A stretch of 64,000 nt of DNA from an uncultured Bacilli bacterium (GTDB taxonomy: Bacteria > Bacillota_I > Bacilli_A > RF39 > UBA660), in the NCBI GenBank assembly GCA_934120715.1, contig CAKOUW010000001.1:186001-250000 (forward strand). Direction: 5' to 3'. The notes below the pieces were generated by a model, which had not been told where the DNA came from, did not search any database, and worked only from the letters and a program-made list of their open reading frames with translations. The position numbers and the translations under genes were made by a program. Below are positions 17,842 through 27,717 of the stretch, one piece after another (the stretch's first letter is position 1; the number at the start of each line of letters is the position of its first letter).

Positions 17842-20097
17842 ATGGCTAAACATAAAAAGAAAAAAGATGTTAAGAAAAAATTTAAATATAGTTTTGAGTT
17901 ATATGGGGTTATTTTAGTTTTAATCTCAATTCTTGGTATTGGTAAATATGGACCAGTTGGCAGGATGTTTGCATCTTTTGGCTTGTTTTTAGTTGGATCT
18001 TTATATATTCCGTTTTTACTTTCATTATTCATCGTTGGTTGTTATATGTTACTGAAGAGGGATAGACCAGATTTATTTTCAACTAAATTAGTAGGTTTAT
18101 ATGTTTTTATTCTAGGACTTTTAACTATGATGCATAAAGAGTTTGTTATTCAGAATAATAGTAATGTTGTGTTAGTATTTAAAGAGACTATTAACCAGTT
18201 AGTGGCTGGATTTAATAGTATTATGAATAATGGTATACTTGAAGATTGGTTTGCTGTCGGAGGAGGATTAATTGGAGGAGTTTTAGCTATTTGTTTTACT
18301 AAATTATTTTCGTATACTGGTATGCAGATAATATCTTGGGTATTAATTATATTAGGTGCTTCTATATTTACTGGTTTTTCTGTATTTGATAAGGTTAAGG
18401 AAGTAATTTCTAAGCGTAGAGAAATAAGTAAGGAAAGAAAAAATAATAAAAAGAAGAGCCCTGTTATTATTAATGATAACAAGGATGAAGAGAGTTCTGA
18501 TAATGATAATAAGATTAAAATCACTAGTATTGATGAAATTACAAAAGTTAATGATAATAATGTTAGTACTAATAATAATTTAGGTACTGAGAATGTGGTT
18601 AAAGAAAGTGTTGATAAGGGTATTTATAATCATAAATATCAATTGCCGCCACTTAGTCTTTTGACTCAACCTAAGAAAAAGCAAAAGAATGATGCTGGGG
18701 CTTCTGTTGAAAAGAATATTGAAATACTTGAACGTGTTTTAAGGGATTTTAAAATAACAGCTAAAGTTGTTGAGGTTCATATTGGACCTACTGTTGCGCA
18801 ATATGAGTTGGAAATTGCTAGTGGTACTAGGGTTAATAGAATTACTTCAATTAATAGGGAAATTGCTTTAGCACTTGCGAAAAAGGATGTTAGAATTGAA
18901 GCACCTATTCCTGGCAAAAATACAGTTGGTGTTGAGTTTGCTAATGATGTAGCAACTCCGGTTAGCTTTTATGAAATTATTAGTAGTAAGTTAATGCAAA
19001 GTTCTTTAGACAAGAAATTAATGGTGCCACTTGGTAAAAGTATTATGGGTGATATTGGTGTTTGTGAGATTAATAAAATGCCACATTTACTTATAGCTGG
19101 TACTACTGGTAGTGGTAAATCTGTTTGCGTTAATGGAATTATATGTTCTATATTAATGAGAGCTAGACCTGATGAAGTTAAATTAGTTATGGTCGATCCT
19201 AAAGTAGTAGAGCTTTCTGTATATAATGGTATTCCACATTTATTATGTCCTGTTGTTTCAGATCCGAAAAAGGCTGCGGTTGCTCTTAGCAAGATGGTTA
19301 ATGAAATGGAAAGACGATATGAGACATTTAGTGAAAGTAAAACTAAAAATATCGAAGGCTATAATGCTTATGTTGAAAAATGGAATGCTGATCATAAGGG
19401 CGATGAGGTTTCAAAAGCTAAGATGCCATATGTTGTTGTTATTATAGATGAGCTTGCTGATTTGATGATGGTAGCAGCTAAAGAGGTTGAAGATTCAATT
19501 TTACGTATTACTCAAAAAGCTCGTGCAGCTGGTATTCATTTGATTGTAGCAACACAGAGACCTTCTACTGAAGTAATCACTGGTTTAATTAAAGCTAATA
19601 TTCCTTCACGTATTTCTTTTGCAGTTGGATCAGGAATTGATTCAAGAACTATTTTGGACCAAACTGGGGCTGAAAAATTACTTGGTAAAGGAGATATGTT
19701 ATTTTTACCAATTGGTTCTAATTCTCCTGTACGTATTCAAGGTTCTTTTATTACAGATGATGAAATTAAAAGACTTATTGATTTTACAGTAGAGCAACAA
19801 AAAGCCCAGTATGATGAATCTCTTCTTAACTTAGAGGCTATTGATAAGACTGATAAATCATCTCCTACTGCGGAGGGTGAGCCAGTTGATGATGATGATC
19901 CAATATATAGTGAAGTTGTAGAATTTGTTATTAATACGCAAAAAGCTAGTGCATCACTTTTACAGAGAAAATTTAAACTAGGTTATAATAGGGCGGCTAG
20001 AATTATTGATCTTTTGGAAGAAAGAGGTGTTATAGGACCAGCCAATGGCTCTAAGCCTAGGGAAGTTTTAGTACAACTCGATAAGGGAGAAGAGTAG
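17842..20097 (+). CDS. ftsK: DNA translocase FtsK/SpoIIIE
   Basis: A 751-residue septal DNA pump. Four N-terminal membrane helices (within about 15-185), an Asn/Lys/Asp-rich linker to about residue 260, then the motor: an alpha domain, Walker A GTTGSGKS at 420-427, Walker B VVIIDELADLM, and a C-terminal winged-helix gamma domain (SEVVEFVINTQKASASLLQ) for reading orienting sequences. The next genes include the ymfF/ymfH pair, as downstream of spoIIIE in B. subtilis, so it is likely the spoIIIE orthologue, serving division and, if sporulation occurs, forespore chromosome transfer. Confidence 0.94.
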   Translation: MAKHKKKKDVKKKFKYSFELYGVILVLISILGIGKYGPVGRMFASFGLFLVGSLYIPFLLSLFIVGCYMLLKRDRPDLFSTKLVGLYVFILGLLTMMHKEFVIQNNSNVVLVFKETINQLVAGFNSIMNNGILEDWFAVGGGLIGGVLAICFTKLFSYTGMQIISWVLIILGASIFTGFSVFDKVKEVISKRREISKERKNNKKKSPVIINDNKDEESSDNDNKIKITSIDEITKVNDNNVSTNNNLGTENVVKESVDKGIYNHKYQLPPLSLLTQPKKKQKNDAGASVEKNIEILERVLRDFKITAKVVEVHIGPTVAQYELEIASGTRVNRITSINREIALALAKKDVRIEAPIPGKNTVGVEFANDVATPVSFYEIISSKLMQSSLDKKLMVPLGKSIMGDIGVCEINKMPHLLIAGTTGSGKSVCVNGIICSILMRARPDEVKLVMVDPKVVELSVYNGIPHLLCPVVSDPKKAAVALSKMVNEMERRYETFSESKTKNIEGYNAYVEKWNADHKGDEVSKAKMPYVVVIIDELADLMMVAAKEVEDSILRITQKARAAGIHLIVATQRPSTEVITGLIKANIPSRISFAVGSGIDSRTILDQTGAEKLLGKGDMLFLPIGSNSPVRIQGSFITDDEIKRLIDFTVEQQKAQYDESLLNLEAIDKTDKSSPTAEGEPVDDDDPIYSEVVEFVINTQKASASLLQRKFKLGYNRAARIIDLLEERGVIGPANGSKPREVLVQLDKGEE

Positions 20098-20129
20098 ATA
20101 TTTATAATACTTTGTAAATTATGTGTAGT

Positions 20130-20164
20130 AAAAAGACATTTCTTAATTTTAGAGATGTTTTTTT
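20130..20164 (+). terminator. terminator after ftsK
   Basis: A 14-pair stem with two wobble pairs: AAAAAGACATTTCT (20130-20143) pairs with AGAGATGTTTTTTT (20151-20164), with a 7-base loop. The T-run forms the right arm. Confidence 0.7.
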
Positions 20165-20174
20165 GTATTGCTTT

Positions 20175-20183
20175 TGCTATAAT
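20175..20183 (+). promoter_or_regulatory. extended -10 promoter of deoD
   Basis: TGCTATAAT at 20175-20183, 20 bases before the GTG that opens the deoD frame and 21 before the chosen start at 20204. It fits the window-wide TGnTATAAT consensus. Confidence 0.5.
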
Positions 20184-20203
20184 AATATAAGAGGGTGATT
20201 ATT

Positions 20204-20917
20204 ATGGCAACTATTCATATTGAAAGCTCTAAGGACGATATTGCACCTATTGTGTTAATGCCTGGAGATCCATTAAGAGCTAAGTATATTGCAGATAATT
20301 TTTTGACTGATGTTAAGTTAGTTAATAAAGTTAGAAATATATTTGCATATACTGGGTATTATAATAATAAGCGAGTTACAGTTTTTTCATCAGGAATGGG
20401 AATTCCAAGTATGGGAATTTATGCTTATGAATTATATAAGTTTTATGATGTAAAAAAAATAATAAGAATTGGAACGTGTGGTACAGTGAATAAAAACGTT
20501 AAATTATTGGACGTTATTTTGGCTACGTCTGCATATTCTTTGAGTACTTTTCCATTACTTTTTGATTTAGATACTGGTAAGGAGTATTTTTCTTCAGCAT
20601 TATTAAATAATAAAATTAAAGAAGCTTCAAGAGCTATGAATATTAATATAAAAAGTGGGGAAATTATAACTAGTGATGTATTTGATCCTTATGTTGATCA
20701 TGAGAAATTTATTAGTAACTTTCCAGATAAAAAATTTTTAGCTAGTGAGATGGAAGCTTTTGCACTTTTTTATTTGGCATATAAATTAAATAGGGAAGCT
20801 AGTACATTACTTACGGTTGTTGACTCTAAATATGATAATAGGAGTCTTACTAGTGAGGAGAGGGAGAAATCTTTAAATAGTATGATAAAATTGGCACTTG
20901 ATGCTATTAGTAGTTAA
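20204..20917 (+). CDS. deoD: purine-nucleoside phosphorylase (DeoD type)
   Basis: A cytosolic hexameric PNP, 237 residues, splitting purine (deoxy)nucleosides with phosphate. Phosphate and nucleoside site motifs: MPGDPLRAKYIADNFL, SSGMGIPSMGIYAYEL, RIGTCGTV, and SEMEAFALFYLA with the base-binding Met/Glu. GAGGGTGAT fits the ATG at 20204; a GTG at 20195 is less likely. It sits between ftsK and the ymfF/H pair, where B. subtilis has ymfC/ymfD, so it is an insertion relative to that order. Confidence 0.94.
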   Translation: MATIHIESSKDDIAPIVLMPGDPLRAKYIADNFLTDVKLVNKVRNIFAYTGYYNNKRVTVFSSGMGIPSMGIYAYELYKFYDVKKIIRIGTCGTVNKNVKLLDVILATSAYSLSTFPLLFDLDTGKEYFSSALLNNKIKEASRAMNINIKSGEIITSDVFDPYVDHEKFISNFPDKKFLASEMEAFALFYLAYKLNREASTLLTVVDSKYDNRSLTSEEREKSLNSMIKLALDAISS

Positions 20918-20936
20918 TATTAATGGAGGCGATATT

Positions 20937-22208
20937 TTGAAATATACTAAAAAAAATATGGGTGGTTATAACTTACATTTAATTCAAACTGATAAGTTTA
21001 AGACGGTTACAATTAAAATTAATTTTAGAAGGCCAATTAAAAAGGATGAAATTACTATTAGAAATGTTTTATGTGATATGTTTACTCAATCTAGTGGTAA
21101 ATATCCTTCTAAGAGAAGTTTAACTATTAAAGCACAGGATTTATATGCTGCTGATATACGTTGTTCTAATTCTAGATATGGTAATTATATAAATACAGGT
21201 TTTTGTTTAAATGTACTTAATGATAAGTATACAGAAGAGGGTAATTTTAGAGACTCATTAAATTTTATTCATGATATTATATTTGATCCTGATATTGTGA
21301 ATGGATCTTTTAATGAGGAAAAATTAGATATAGTTAAAACAGCCTGTTTAAATTCTCTTAATTCTATAAAAGATAATCCATCTGACTATAGTTTACTTAG
21401 AATGTTTGAAGAGTTTGATAAAAGTGGTGTATATTCTTATAGAATGATGGGATATGTAGATGATTTAGATAAAATAACAGGTAATAAGCTTTATCAATAT
21501 TATGTAAGTATGATAAGAGAAGATTTAGTTGATATTTTTGTAATTGGTAATATAGATAATGATGAGATGATTAAATTAATAGATGAGACTTTTAAAATTA
21601 ATACTTTTAAAAATTATAAAGTTAATTATTTTGCCTTGGAAAAGAAACCTAGAATGAGGAGAAGATTTGTTAAGGAAGAGATTGATAATACACAGTCTAA
21701 ATTAGCAATTGCTTGTAGATGTAATGGATTAACTGATTATGAGAGAAAATACCCTTTAACATTATTTAATATAATATTTGGTGGAGGATCTGATTCTAAA
21801 TTATTTAAGAATGTTAGGGAGAAAAATTCTTTATGTTATACAATAAATTCTGTTGTTAATAAACTTGATAATATTGTTATTATAAGATCTGGAATCGATA
21901 AGAGTAATTTTAAGAAGGCTGTTAAAATTATTGAGAAGGAACTTTTAGCTATGAAGAATGGTGAATTTGATGAGAATGATATTAAGATAGCTAAGGAATA
22001 CTATAATACAGCAATGGATGAGATTTTAGAGAGTGAAGATAGGATTATTAATAATTATTATGTTATGGAAATGATTGGTACTGATGATATTGATAAGAAA
22101 CGTAGTATGATGAGTAAAGTAGTTAAGGAAGAGATTGTTGAAGTTGCAAAGAAGGTTTATATGGATACAATATTTTGTTTAGAGGGGGTTGCAGATGAGG
22201 AAAGTTAG
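20937..22208 (+). CDS. M16-family peptidase-like protein, non-catalytic YmfF-like subunit
   Basis: 423 residues. GGAGGCGAT at 20925-20933 points to a TTG start at 20937. The protein has the two-domain fold of M16 peptidases (R/Y pair region: GGGSDSKLFKNVREKNSLCY) but lacks the HxxEH zinc motif at its expected place, where NVLCDMFTQSS is read. It is therefore the regulatory or structural half of a heterodimer with the next gene, as for YmfF/YmfH and the AlbE/AlbF processing pair. It overlaps the start of its partner by 14 bases. Confidence 0.85.
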   Translation: MKYTKKNMGGYNLHLIQTDKFKTVTIKINFRRPIKKDEITIRNVLCDMFTQSSGKYPSKRSLTIKAQDLYAADIRCSNSRYGNYINTGFCLNVLNDKYTEEGNFRDSLNFIHDIIFDPDIVNGSFNEEKLDIVKTACLNSLNSIKDNPSDYSLLRMFEEFDKSGVYSYRMMGYVDDLDKITGNKLYQYYVSMIREDLVDIFVIGNIDNDEMIKLIDETFKINTFKNYKVNYFALEKKPRMRRRFVKEEIDNTQSKLAIACRCNGLTDYERKYPLTLFNIIFGGGSDSKLFKNVREKNSLCYTINSVVNKLDNIVIIRSGIDKSNFKKAVKIIEKELLAMKNGEFDENDIKIAKEYYNTAMDEILESEDRIINNYYVMEMIGTDDIDKKRSMMSKVVKEEIVEVAKKVYMDTIFCLEGVADEES

Positions 22209-23469
22209 TTTAAAGGGCTTGGATTTAGATTTATATTTAGAAACGTTAATTAATGGTTTAGAAGTATATATGATACCTTTTTCTAATAAGAAAAATTATT
22301 TTATGTCTTATGCTACTAGGTATGGATCGGAAGTTACTTCTTTTGTAGATATTGATACTAAAAAAGAGATAAAAGTACCAGATGGTATAGCTCATTTTTT
22401 GGAGCATAAGATGTTTGAACAAGAAGATGGTGTTGATCCATTTACTTATTTTTCAGAAAGTGGTACGGGAGCTAATGCTTCTACTTCTTTTGATAATACA
22501 CAATATATATGTTATGGTACTAAGAATTTTAGTGATAATTTAAAGTTTTTGTTAAATTATGTTAATCAGCCATATTATACTGATAGTAATGTTGAAAAAG
22601 AAAAAGGTATTATTGGTGAAGAGTTAAAGATGTATGCTGATATTCCTGAATGGCAGATGGAGACTAGATTAAGAGAAGCAATTTATCATATCCATCCTAG
22701 ACGTATTGATATAGGTGGATCTATTGAAGAGATTAATAAAATTACTAAAGAAGATTTATATAAATGTTATAATAATTTTTATTGTCCTAATAATATGTTT
22801 GTTTTATTAGTTGGTAATTTTGATGTAGAAGAAGCTAGTAAAATTATTCATAGAGAGATGGATTCTGTTAGTAGAAAAAACATTCCAGTTATAAAGAAAA
22901 TAGATGAGCCTAAGGAAGTAAAAGATAGAGATGTTACAATACACTCAAATGTTAAGTTACCTAAAATAGGTGTTGGATTTAAAATACCTACTGATAAGTT
23001 AGCAGACTATGATCCTTTAAAACTTGATTTATATTTAGAAATGATTTCTACTATTTGCTTTGGTTCTTCTTCTGAATTTAGAGAAAGAGTTAGAAATAAA
23101 AAATTATTAAATAGTCTTTATATGGAGTGGGAGGCTATTGATGGATTTAAAACTTATTTAATGATTGCTTCAACTAAGGAACCTGATAAATTAATTGATG
23201 AGATAAAGGCAGAGGTTAAAAATATAAATATTGCGGCGGACGTAGTTGAACGTGTAAAGAAAGTTTGGATCGCTAATGAAGTAAAAATGGCTGATTATAT
23301 TGATTCAGTTGTTAATAATGTATATGATGATTTAATTAGATATAGGAGAGTTGTTACTAATAGAATTGATGAGATTAGAAGTCTTAATTTAGAGGAGTTA
23401 AGTGATATACTTAGTAAAATAGACTTTAATAATTGTAGTGTTGTTAAATTATTAGGGAAAGATGAATAG
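22195..23469 (+). CDS. M16-family zinc peptidase YmfH-like
   Basis: 424 residues. The zinc site HFLEH is at 67-71, and the distal glutamate is in EKGIIGEELKMY. The C-terminal half has the arginine/tyrosine substrate-binding pair in FRERVRNKKLLNSLYMEWE. It is the catalytic subunit matching the upstream non-catalytic protein. The ATG at 22195 has GAGGGGG at the correct distance, whereas a TTG at 22189 is too close. YmfF/YmfH-type pairs are thought to process peptides; the substrate is unknown. Confidence 0.9.
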   Translation: MRKVSLKGLDLDLYLETLINGLEVYMIPFSNKKNYFMSYATRYGSEVTSFVDIDTKKEIKVPDGIAHFLEHKMFEQEDGVDPFTYFSESGTGANASTSFDNTQYICYGTKNFSDNLKFLLNYVNQPYYTDSNVEKEKGIIGEELKMYADIPEWQMETRLREAIYHIHPRRIDIGGSIEEINKITKEDLYKCYNNFYCPNNMFVLLVGNFDVEEASKIIHREMDSVSRKNIPVIKKIDEPKEVKDRDVTIHSNVKLPKIGVGFKIPTDKLADYDPLKLDLYLEMISTICFGSSSEFRERVRNKKLLNSLYMEWEAIDGFKTYLMIASTKEPDKLIDEIKAEVKNINIAADVVERVKKVWIANEVKMADYIDSVVNNVYDDLIRYRRVVTNRIDEIRSLNLEELSDILSKIDFNNCSVVKLLGKDE

Positions 23470-23499
23470 TGATTTATTTATAAAATGAGTTTTTAAAGT

Positions 23500-23533
23500 A
23501 GCAAGAGATTGTGATGATATTTCTTGCTTTTTT
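23500..23533 (+). terminator. terminator after the M16 pair
   Basis: A 7-bp stem AGCAAGA/TCTTGCT (23500-23506 and 23522-23528), a 15-base loop and a T-run. Confidence 0.7.
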
Positions 23534-23565
23534 ATATATTCTTTATGGAAAAGTATTATTTTTTT

Positions 23566-23574
23566 TGATATAAT
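23566..23574 (+). promoter_or_regulatory. extended -10 promoter of lepA
   Basis: TGATATAAT (23566-23574) after a T8 tract. It gives a transcript starting a few bases before GGAGG and the lepA ATG at 23596, so the leader is very short. Confidence 0.55.
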
Positions 23575-23595
23575 TTTAATTACTGGAGGATTTTT

Positions 23596-25395
23596 ATGGA
23601 ACGTAAGAATATAAGAAACTTTTCTATTATTGCTCATATTGATCATGGTAAGAGTACTTTAGCTGATCGTATTTTGGAAGTATGTGGTGCTGTTTCAAAA
23701 AGGGAAGCTAAGGATCAGATCCTTGATTCTATGGATATAGAGAGAGAACGTGGAATTACTATTAAACTTAATACAGCTACTATGAATTATCAATATAATA
23801 ATAATTTGTATCAACTTAATCTTATTGATACTCCAGGACATGTAGATTTTTCATATGAGGTTAGTAGAAGTTTAGCTGCTTGTGATGGGGCTATTTTAGT
23901 AGTAGATGCGGCTCAAGGAGTAGAGGCTCAAACTCTTGCTAATATGTTTTTAGCGATGGAAAATGATTTAACAATTATTCCAGTTATTAATAAAATAGAT
24001 TTACCTAATGCTAATGTAGAGAAGGTAAAGAGAGAACTTAACAAAGTATTTGGTTTTAGTGATGATGAGATTATTCTTACTAGTGCTAAAACGGGTGAGG
24101 GAGTTGAAAAATTAGTTCAAGCTATTATTGATAGAGTACCTGAACCTAAAGGTGATCCTAGCCTTCCTTTACAGGCATTAATATTTGATAGTATATTTGA
24201 TTCTTATAGAGGTGTTGTTGTTGCAGTTTGTGTTATGAATGGTAGACTTAAGGTAGGAGATACTATTCATATGATAGCTGCTAATAAAGATTTTATTGTA
24301 ACGGAATTATTTATAAACACACCTAAAGAAGTAAAGAAGAATGAGCTTTGTAGTGGTGAAGTTGGTCATGTGGTTGCAGCTATTAAAGATATTAGAGCTG
24401 TAAAAGTAGGTGATACTATTACTTCACTAGAACATTATACAGATAAGGCTTTAGTTGGATATAAACCGATGAAGTCAATGGTTTTTTGTGGACTATATCC
24501 GGTTGATAGTATTAAGTTTGAACCGTTAAGAGAAGCACTAAGTAAATTACGACTAAATGATGCATCATTTGAATTTTCACCTGAGACTTCTAGTGCATTA
24601 GGTTTTGGATTTAGATGTGGTTTTTTAGGTCTTTTACATATGGATATAATTAAAGAAAGAATTGCTAGAGAGTTTGGAATAGATATTATAACAACAGCTC
24701 CTTCGGTTATATATCAAGTTGTATTAACTAATGGAGACGTTATTGAAATAGATACACCTAGTAAGATGCCTGATAAGAGTAAGATTAAAGAGACTAGGGA
24801 GCCTTATATAAAAACAAGTATATTTACACCTAGTGAATATATTGGCGCTATTATGGAGCTTTGTCAAAATAAAAGGGGTAAATATATTTCAATGGAGTAT
24901 ATTGATGATACAAGGGTTAATATACATTATGAGTTACCTTTAGCTGAAATAGTTTATGATTTCTTTGATAAGTTAAAATCAACTACAAAGGGTTATGCAT
25001 CGTTTGATTATGAAATGATCGGTTATAAAAGTAGTGATCTGGTAAAGATGGACATCTTACTTAATGGGGATGTGGTTGATGCATTTAGTACAATAGTTCA
25101 TAAAGATTTTGCTTATAATAGAGGAAGAGCTGTTGTTGAAAAGTTAAAGGAAACAATACCAAGACAGTTGTTTGAAATACCAATTCAAGCGGCGATTGGT
25201 AATCATATAATTTCTAGGAGTACAGTTAAGGCATTAAGAAAAGATGTTTTAGCAAAGTGTTATGGTGGAGATATAACTCGTAAGAGAAAACTGCTAGAGA
25301 AACAAAAAGAAGGAAAGAAGAAAATGAAGAGAATTGGTAGCGTTGAACTACCGCAGGAAGCTTTTATGAGTGTTTTAAGTATGGATAGTGAATAG
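23596..25395 (+). CDS. lepA: elongation factor 4 (LepA)
   Basis: A 599-residue ribosome-associated translational GTPase. G1 is AHIDHGKST, the switch region [13 protein letters not shown]3 DTPGHVDF, G4 NKIDLP and G5 TSAKTGEGV. The EF4-specific C-terminal domain is present ([21 protein letters not shown], then [16 protein letters not shown]). Full family length. A short leader and GGAGG precede it. It heads a probable operon with the next three genes, matching the lepA-hemW neighbourhood of Firmicutes. Confidence 0.97.
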   Translation: MERKNIRNFSIIAHIDHGKSTLADRILEVCGAVSKREAKDQILDSMDIERERGITIKLNTATMNYQYNNNLYQLNLIDTPGHVDFSYEVSRSLAACDGAILVVDAAQGVEAQTLANMFLAMENDLTIIPVINKIDLPNANVEKVKRELNKVFGFSDDEIILTSAKTGEGVEKLVQAIIDRVPEPKGDPSLPLQALIFDSIFDSYRGVVVAVCVMNGRLKVGDTIHMIAANKDFIVTELFINTPKEVKKNELCSGEVGHVVAAIKDIRAVKVGDTITSLEHYTDKALVGYKPMKSMVFCGLYPVDSIKFEPLREALSKLRLNDASFEFSPETSSALGFGFRCGFLGLLHMDIIKERIAREFGIDIITTAPSVIYQVVLTNGDVIEIDTPSKMPDKSKIKETREPYIKTSIFTPSEYIGAIMELCQNKRGKYISMEYIDDTRVNIHYELPLAEIVYDFFDKLKSTTKGYASFDYEMIGYKSSDLVKMDILLNGDVVDAFSTIVHKDFAYNRGRAVVEKLKETIPRQLFEIPIQAAIGNHIISRSTVKALRKDVLAKCYGGDITRKRKLLEKQKEGKKKMKRIGSVELPQEAFMSVLSMDSE

Positions 25396-25408
25396 GGAGG
25401 AATAAGAT

Positions 25409-25948
25409 ATGAAATTAACACAAGAAAAGTTAGAGGAACTTGCAATTACATATATAAATTCAGATGATTGTACTATAGCGCGCTTAGCTGATTTGAATGG
25501 GATTGTTAGATCAACGTTGGTTAGATATTTTTCTGGCGCTGGAAGAATTAAATTAAGTCCTGAATTACAGGAAAAGCTTGATAAAGCTAAACAAGATAAA
25601 TGTTCAGCAGGCATATGCACTAATGGTCATAAAGGTCGCAAGAAATATAATGATGAAGCCATTGTTGCGGTAGCTACTAAGATGGCTGAGGAAAATTTAA
25701 CATTAAGGGATTTAGCTTTAGATACTGATGCTTCTTTGGGTACCTTATATGGACGTTTTAATGAAGAAGTTTTAGGTAAGGAATTGTATGAAAAAGTTGT
25801 TGGCCAGTATAAGGAAAATATGAAGAATAGGACTGTTCCTCGTAAAAATAGAGATGATTTAAGTGGTGAATCTGATGCCAGTCAACTAAGCAGTATGGTA
25901 GATGAGGCTGTTACTCCGACAATAACAAAAAAGGGAAAGTCTAAGTAA
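25409..25948 (+). CDS. putative regulator with two SpoIIID-like helix-turn-helix segments
   Basis: 179 residues. Two separate HTH-like stretches are visible: 22-42 (TIARLADLNGIVRSTLVRYF) and about 97-117 (LTLRDLALDTDASLGTLYG). After the first comes KLSPELQEKL and a basic KGRKKY, which mirrors the layout of SpoIIID after its HTH (INPDL..., then ...KLKY). The second HTH has a similar trailing helix. The lysine-rich C-terminal tail is disordered. I infer a DNA-binding protein related to, or duplicated from, a SpoIIID-type unit. It lies between lepA and hemW, with GGAGG before the start and a TAATG overlap with hemW. Confidence 0.55.
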   Translation: MKLTQEKLEELAITYINSDDCTIARLADLNGIVRSTLVRYFSGAGRIKLSPELQEKLDKAKQDKCSAGICTNGHKGRKKYNDEAIVAVATKMAEENLTLRDLALDTDASLGTLYGRFNEEVLGKELYEKVVGQYKENMKNRTVPRKNRDDLSGESDASQLSSMVDEAVTPTITKKGKSK

Positions 25949-27048
25949 TGACTAGTATATATATACATATACCATTTTGTGATAAAATTTGTTCTTATTG
26001 TGACTTTTGTAAAGTCTTATATAATTCGTCTTTAGTTGATAAATATTTAGATGTTTTGGAAAAAGAAGTTAATGACAGGTATCATGGTGAAGTGGTAGAT
26101 ACAATATATATTGGTGGTGGAACACCTAGTTCCTTAAGCTTTTTACAACTAGAAAAACTTTTTAATTTAATAAAAAAAATAAATAAGAGCAAGACTTGTG
26201 AATTTACAATAGAAGCTAATTTTGAAAGTATAAATAAAGATAAGTTAGATTTGTTTAAAAAATATGGTATTAATAGATTAAGTTTTGGTCTTGAAACAAT
26301 TAATCCTGAACATTTGAAATTTTTAAACAGAGAATTTAATAAGAAACATGTTATTGATATGATTAAATATGCTAAAGAAATTGGTCTTGATAATATTAAT
26401 ATAGACTTAATATATGCTCTTGTTAATCAAAGTATGAGTGACTTAAAAAATGATTTAGATTTTATAATGAGCTTAGACATTAAACATATTTCTACATATT
26501 CTTTAATAATAGAGAATAACACTTTATTGAAATATAAAAATATTAAGAATATCGATGAAGATCTTGATTTAGAAATGTATCATTTTATTTGTAATTATTT
26601 AAAAGCTAAAGGCTTTCTTCATTACGAAATAAGTAATTTTTCTAAAGAGGGTTATCAATCAAGACATAATTTAGTTTATTGGCATAATTTAGAATATTAT
26701 GGTTTTGGTATTGGGGCTAGCTCTTATTTAAATAATAAACGTTTTACTAATACAAGATCATTTAATAAATATTTTTCAGGTGAATATATACTTTCTAGTG
26801 AAAATGTTACTGATCATGATAAAATGGAATATGAAATATTGCTTGGTCTTAGACTTAGCGATGGTATAAATAAAGATATATTTTATAATAAGTTTGGTAA
26901 AAAAATAAATGAGTGTTATAATTATGATGTACTTATAAATAATGGATTTATTGTTGATGATGGTGATAGTTTATTTATTCCAGAAGATAAATTTTATATA
27001 AGTAATGAAATAATTGTACAATTTATCGAGGGAGAGAAGTATGGATAA
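25948..27048 (+). CDS. hemW: heme chaperone HemW (radical SAM)
   Basis: 366 residues. The radical SAM cluster motif CDKICSYCDFC lies near the N-terminus, with the extra HemW cysteine at the last position that separates HemW from HemN. GGGTPSSL (SAM site), FGLETINPEHLKFLNRE and HYEISNFSKEGYQSRHNLVYW are HemW hallmarks. HemW delivers heme to membrane acceptors. No other heme gene is in the window. The start overlaps the preceding gene as TAATG, and the next gene overlaps its end. Confidence 0.9.
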   Translation: MTSIYIHIPFCDKICSYCDFCKVLYNSSLVDKYLDVLEKEVNDRYHGEVVDTIYIGGGTPSSLSFLQLEKLFNLIKKINKSKTCEFTIEANFESINKDKLDLFKKYGINRLSFGLETINPEHLKFLNREFNKKHVIDMIKYAKEIGLDNINIDLIYALVNQSMSDLKNDLDFIMSLDIKHISTYSLIIENNTLLKYKNIKNIDEDLDLEMYHFICNYLKAKGFLHYEISNFSKEGYQSRHNLVYWHNLEYYGFGIGASSYLNNKRFTNTRSFNKYFSGEYILSSENVTDHDKMEYEILLGLRLSDGINKDIFYNKFGKKINECYNYDVLINNGFIVDDGDSLFIPEDKFYISNEIIVQFIEGEKYG

Positions 27049-27622
27049 AGTTTTAAAGTTTTCTAAAGAGTTGGGATATATTAATAGTGATAAGGTTAAA
27101 AATGCTTGTCGAGAGATGATAAAATTATTACCTGATTATTTTTTTGAGGTTCCAGCATCATCAACAGGCAAGTATCATCCAGAATATGCTTTAGGTAGTG
27201 GCGGACTTTTACGCCATACTAAGGCAGCTGTTAGAATAGCTCATGAACTATTGGAAGATCCTTCTATTGGAGATAAGTATACAGCCTTGGAAAAAGATCT
27301 TATGATTATGGCACTTATATTGCATGATGGATTAAAGAGTGGTTTAACTCAAGAAAAATATACAAGATTTGATCATCCGATTTTAATGGCTGATTATATT
27401 ATGGATAATGAGGATAAATTAAATTTAGATATACCAGAAATAGAATTTATATGTGACGCTATAAAGACACATATGGGAAATTGGACAACAGATTATAATG
27501 GAGTGGAGGTTTTAGAAAAACCAAAAACAAAATATCAGAATTTTGTACATATGTGTGATTATTTAGCTAGCCGTAAATGTATTTTAGTACCATTTGATGA
27601 TAATAATGAAATAAGTGTCTAA
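27041..27622 (+). CDS. HD-domain hydrolase
   Basis: 193 residues, soluble. HD-fold metal ligands are seen as GGLLRHTKAAVRIAHEL, then MALILHDGLKSG (the HD pair) and CDAIKTHMGNW with a further His, and a late HMCDYLASR helix. This fits a phosphohydrolase for nucleotides or similar; the substrate is unknown. The frame opens at 27014, but GGGAGAGAAG fits the ATG at 27041. The start overlaps the end of hemW by 8 bases, which implies translational coupling. Confidence 0.75.
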   Translation: MDKVLKFSKELGYINSDKVKNACREMIKLLPDYFFEVPASSTGKYHPEYALGSGGLLRHTKAAVRIAHELLEDPSIGDKYTALEKDLMIMALILHDGLKSGLTQEKYTRFDHPILMADYIMDNEDKLNLDIPEIEFICDAIKTHMGNWTTDYNGVEVLEKPKTKYQNFVHMCDYLASRKCILVPFDDNNEISV

Positions 27623-27686
27623 TAGACATTTATTTTTTCTTTTTAAGAATAAAATTTAATTATTTATTGAGATAGATTAGTATTTT

Positions 27687-27695
27687 TGATATATT
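27687..27695 (+). promoter_or_regulatory. putative extended -10 promoter
   Basis: TGATATATT preceded by GTATTTT, the same arrangement as the promoters of rnc and the first prepilin. It stands 23 bases before the start of the exported protein gene. Confidence 0.4.
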
Positions 27696-27717
27696 TAAAT
27701 GAGAAAGGGAAATTTGT

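Noticed and set aside
18150..19292. Minus-strand frames inside ftsK
   Set aside because: They lie opposite conserved FtsK motifs and show only shadow codon use.
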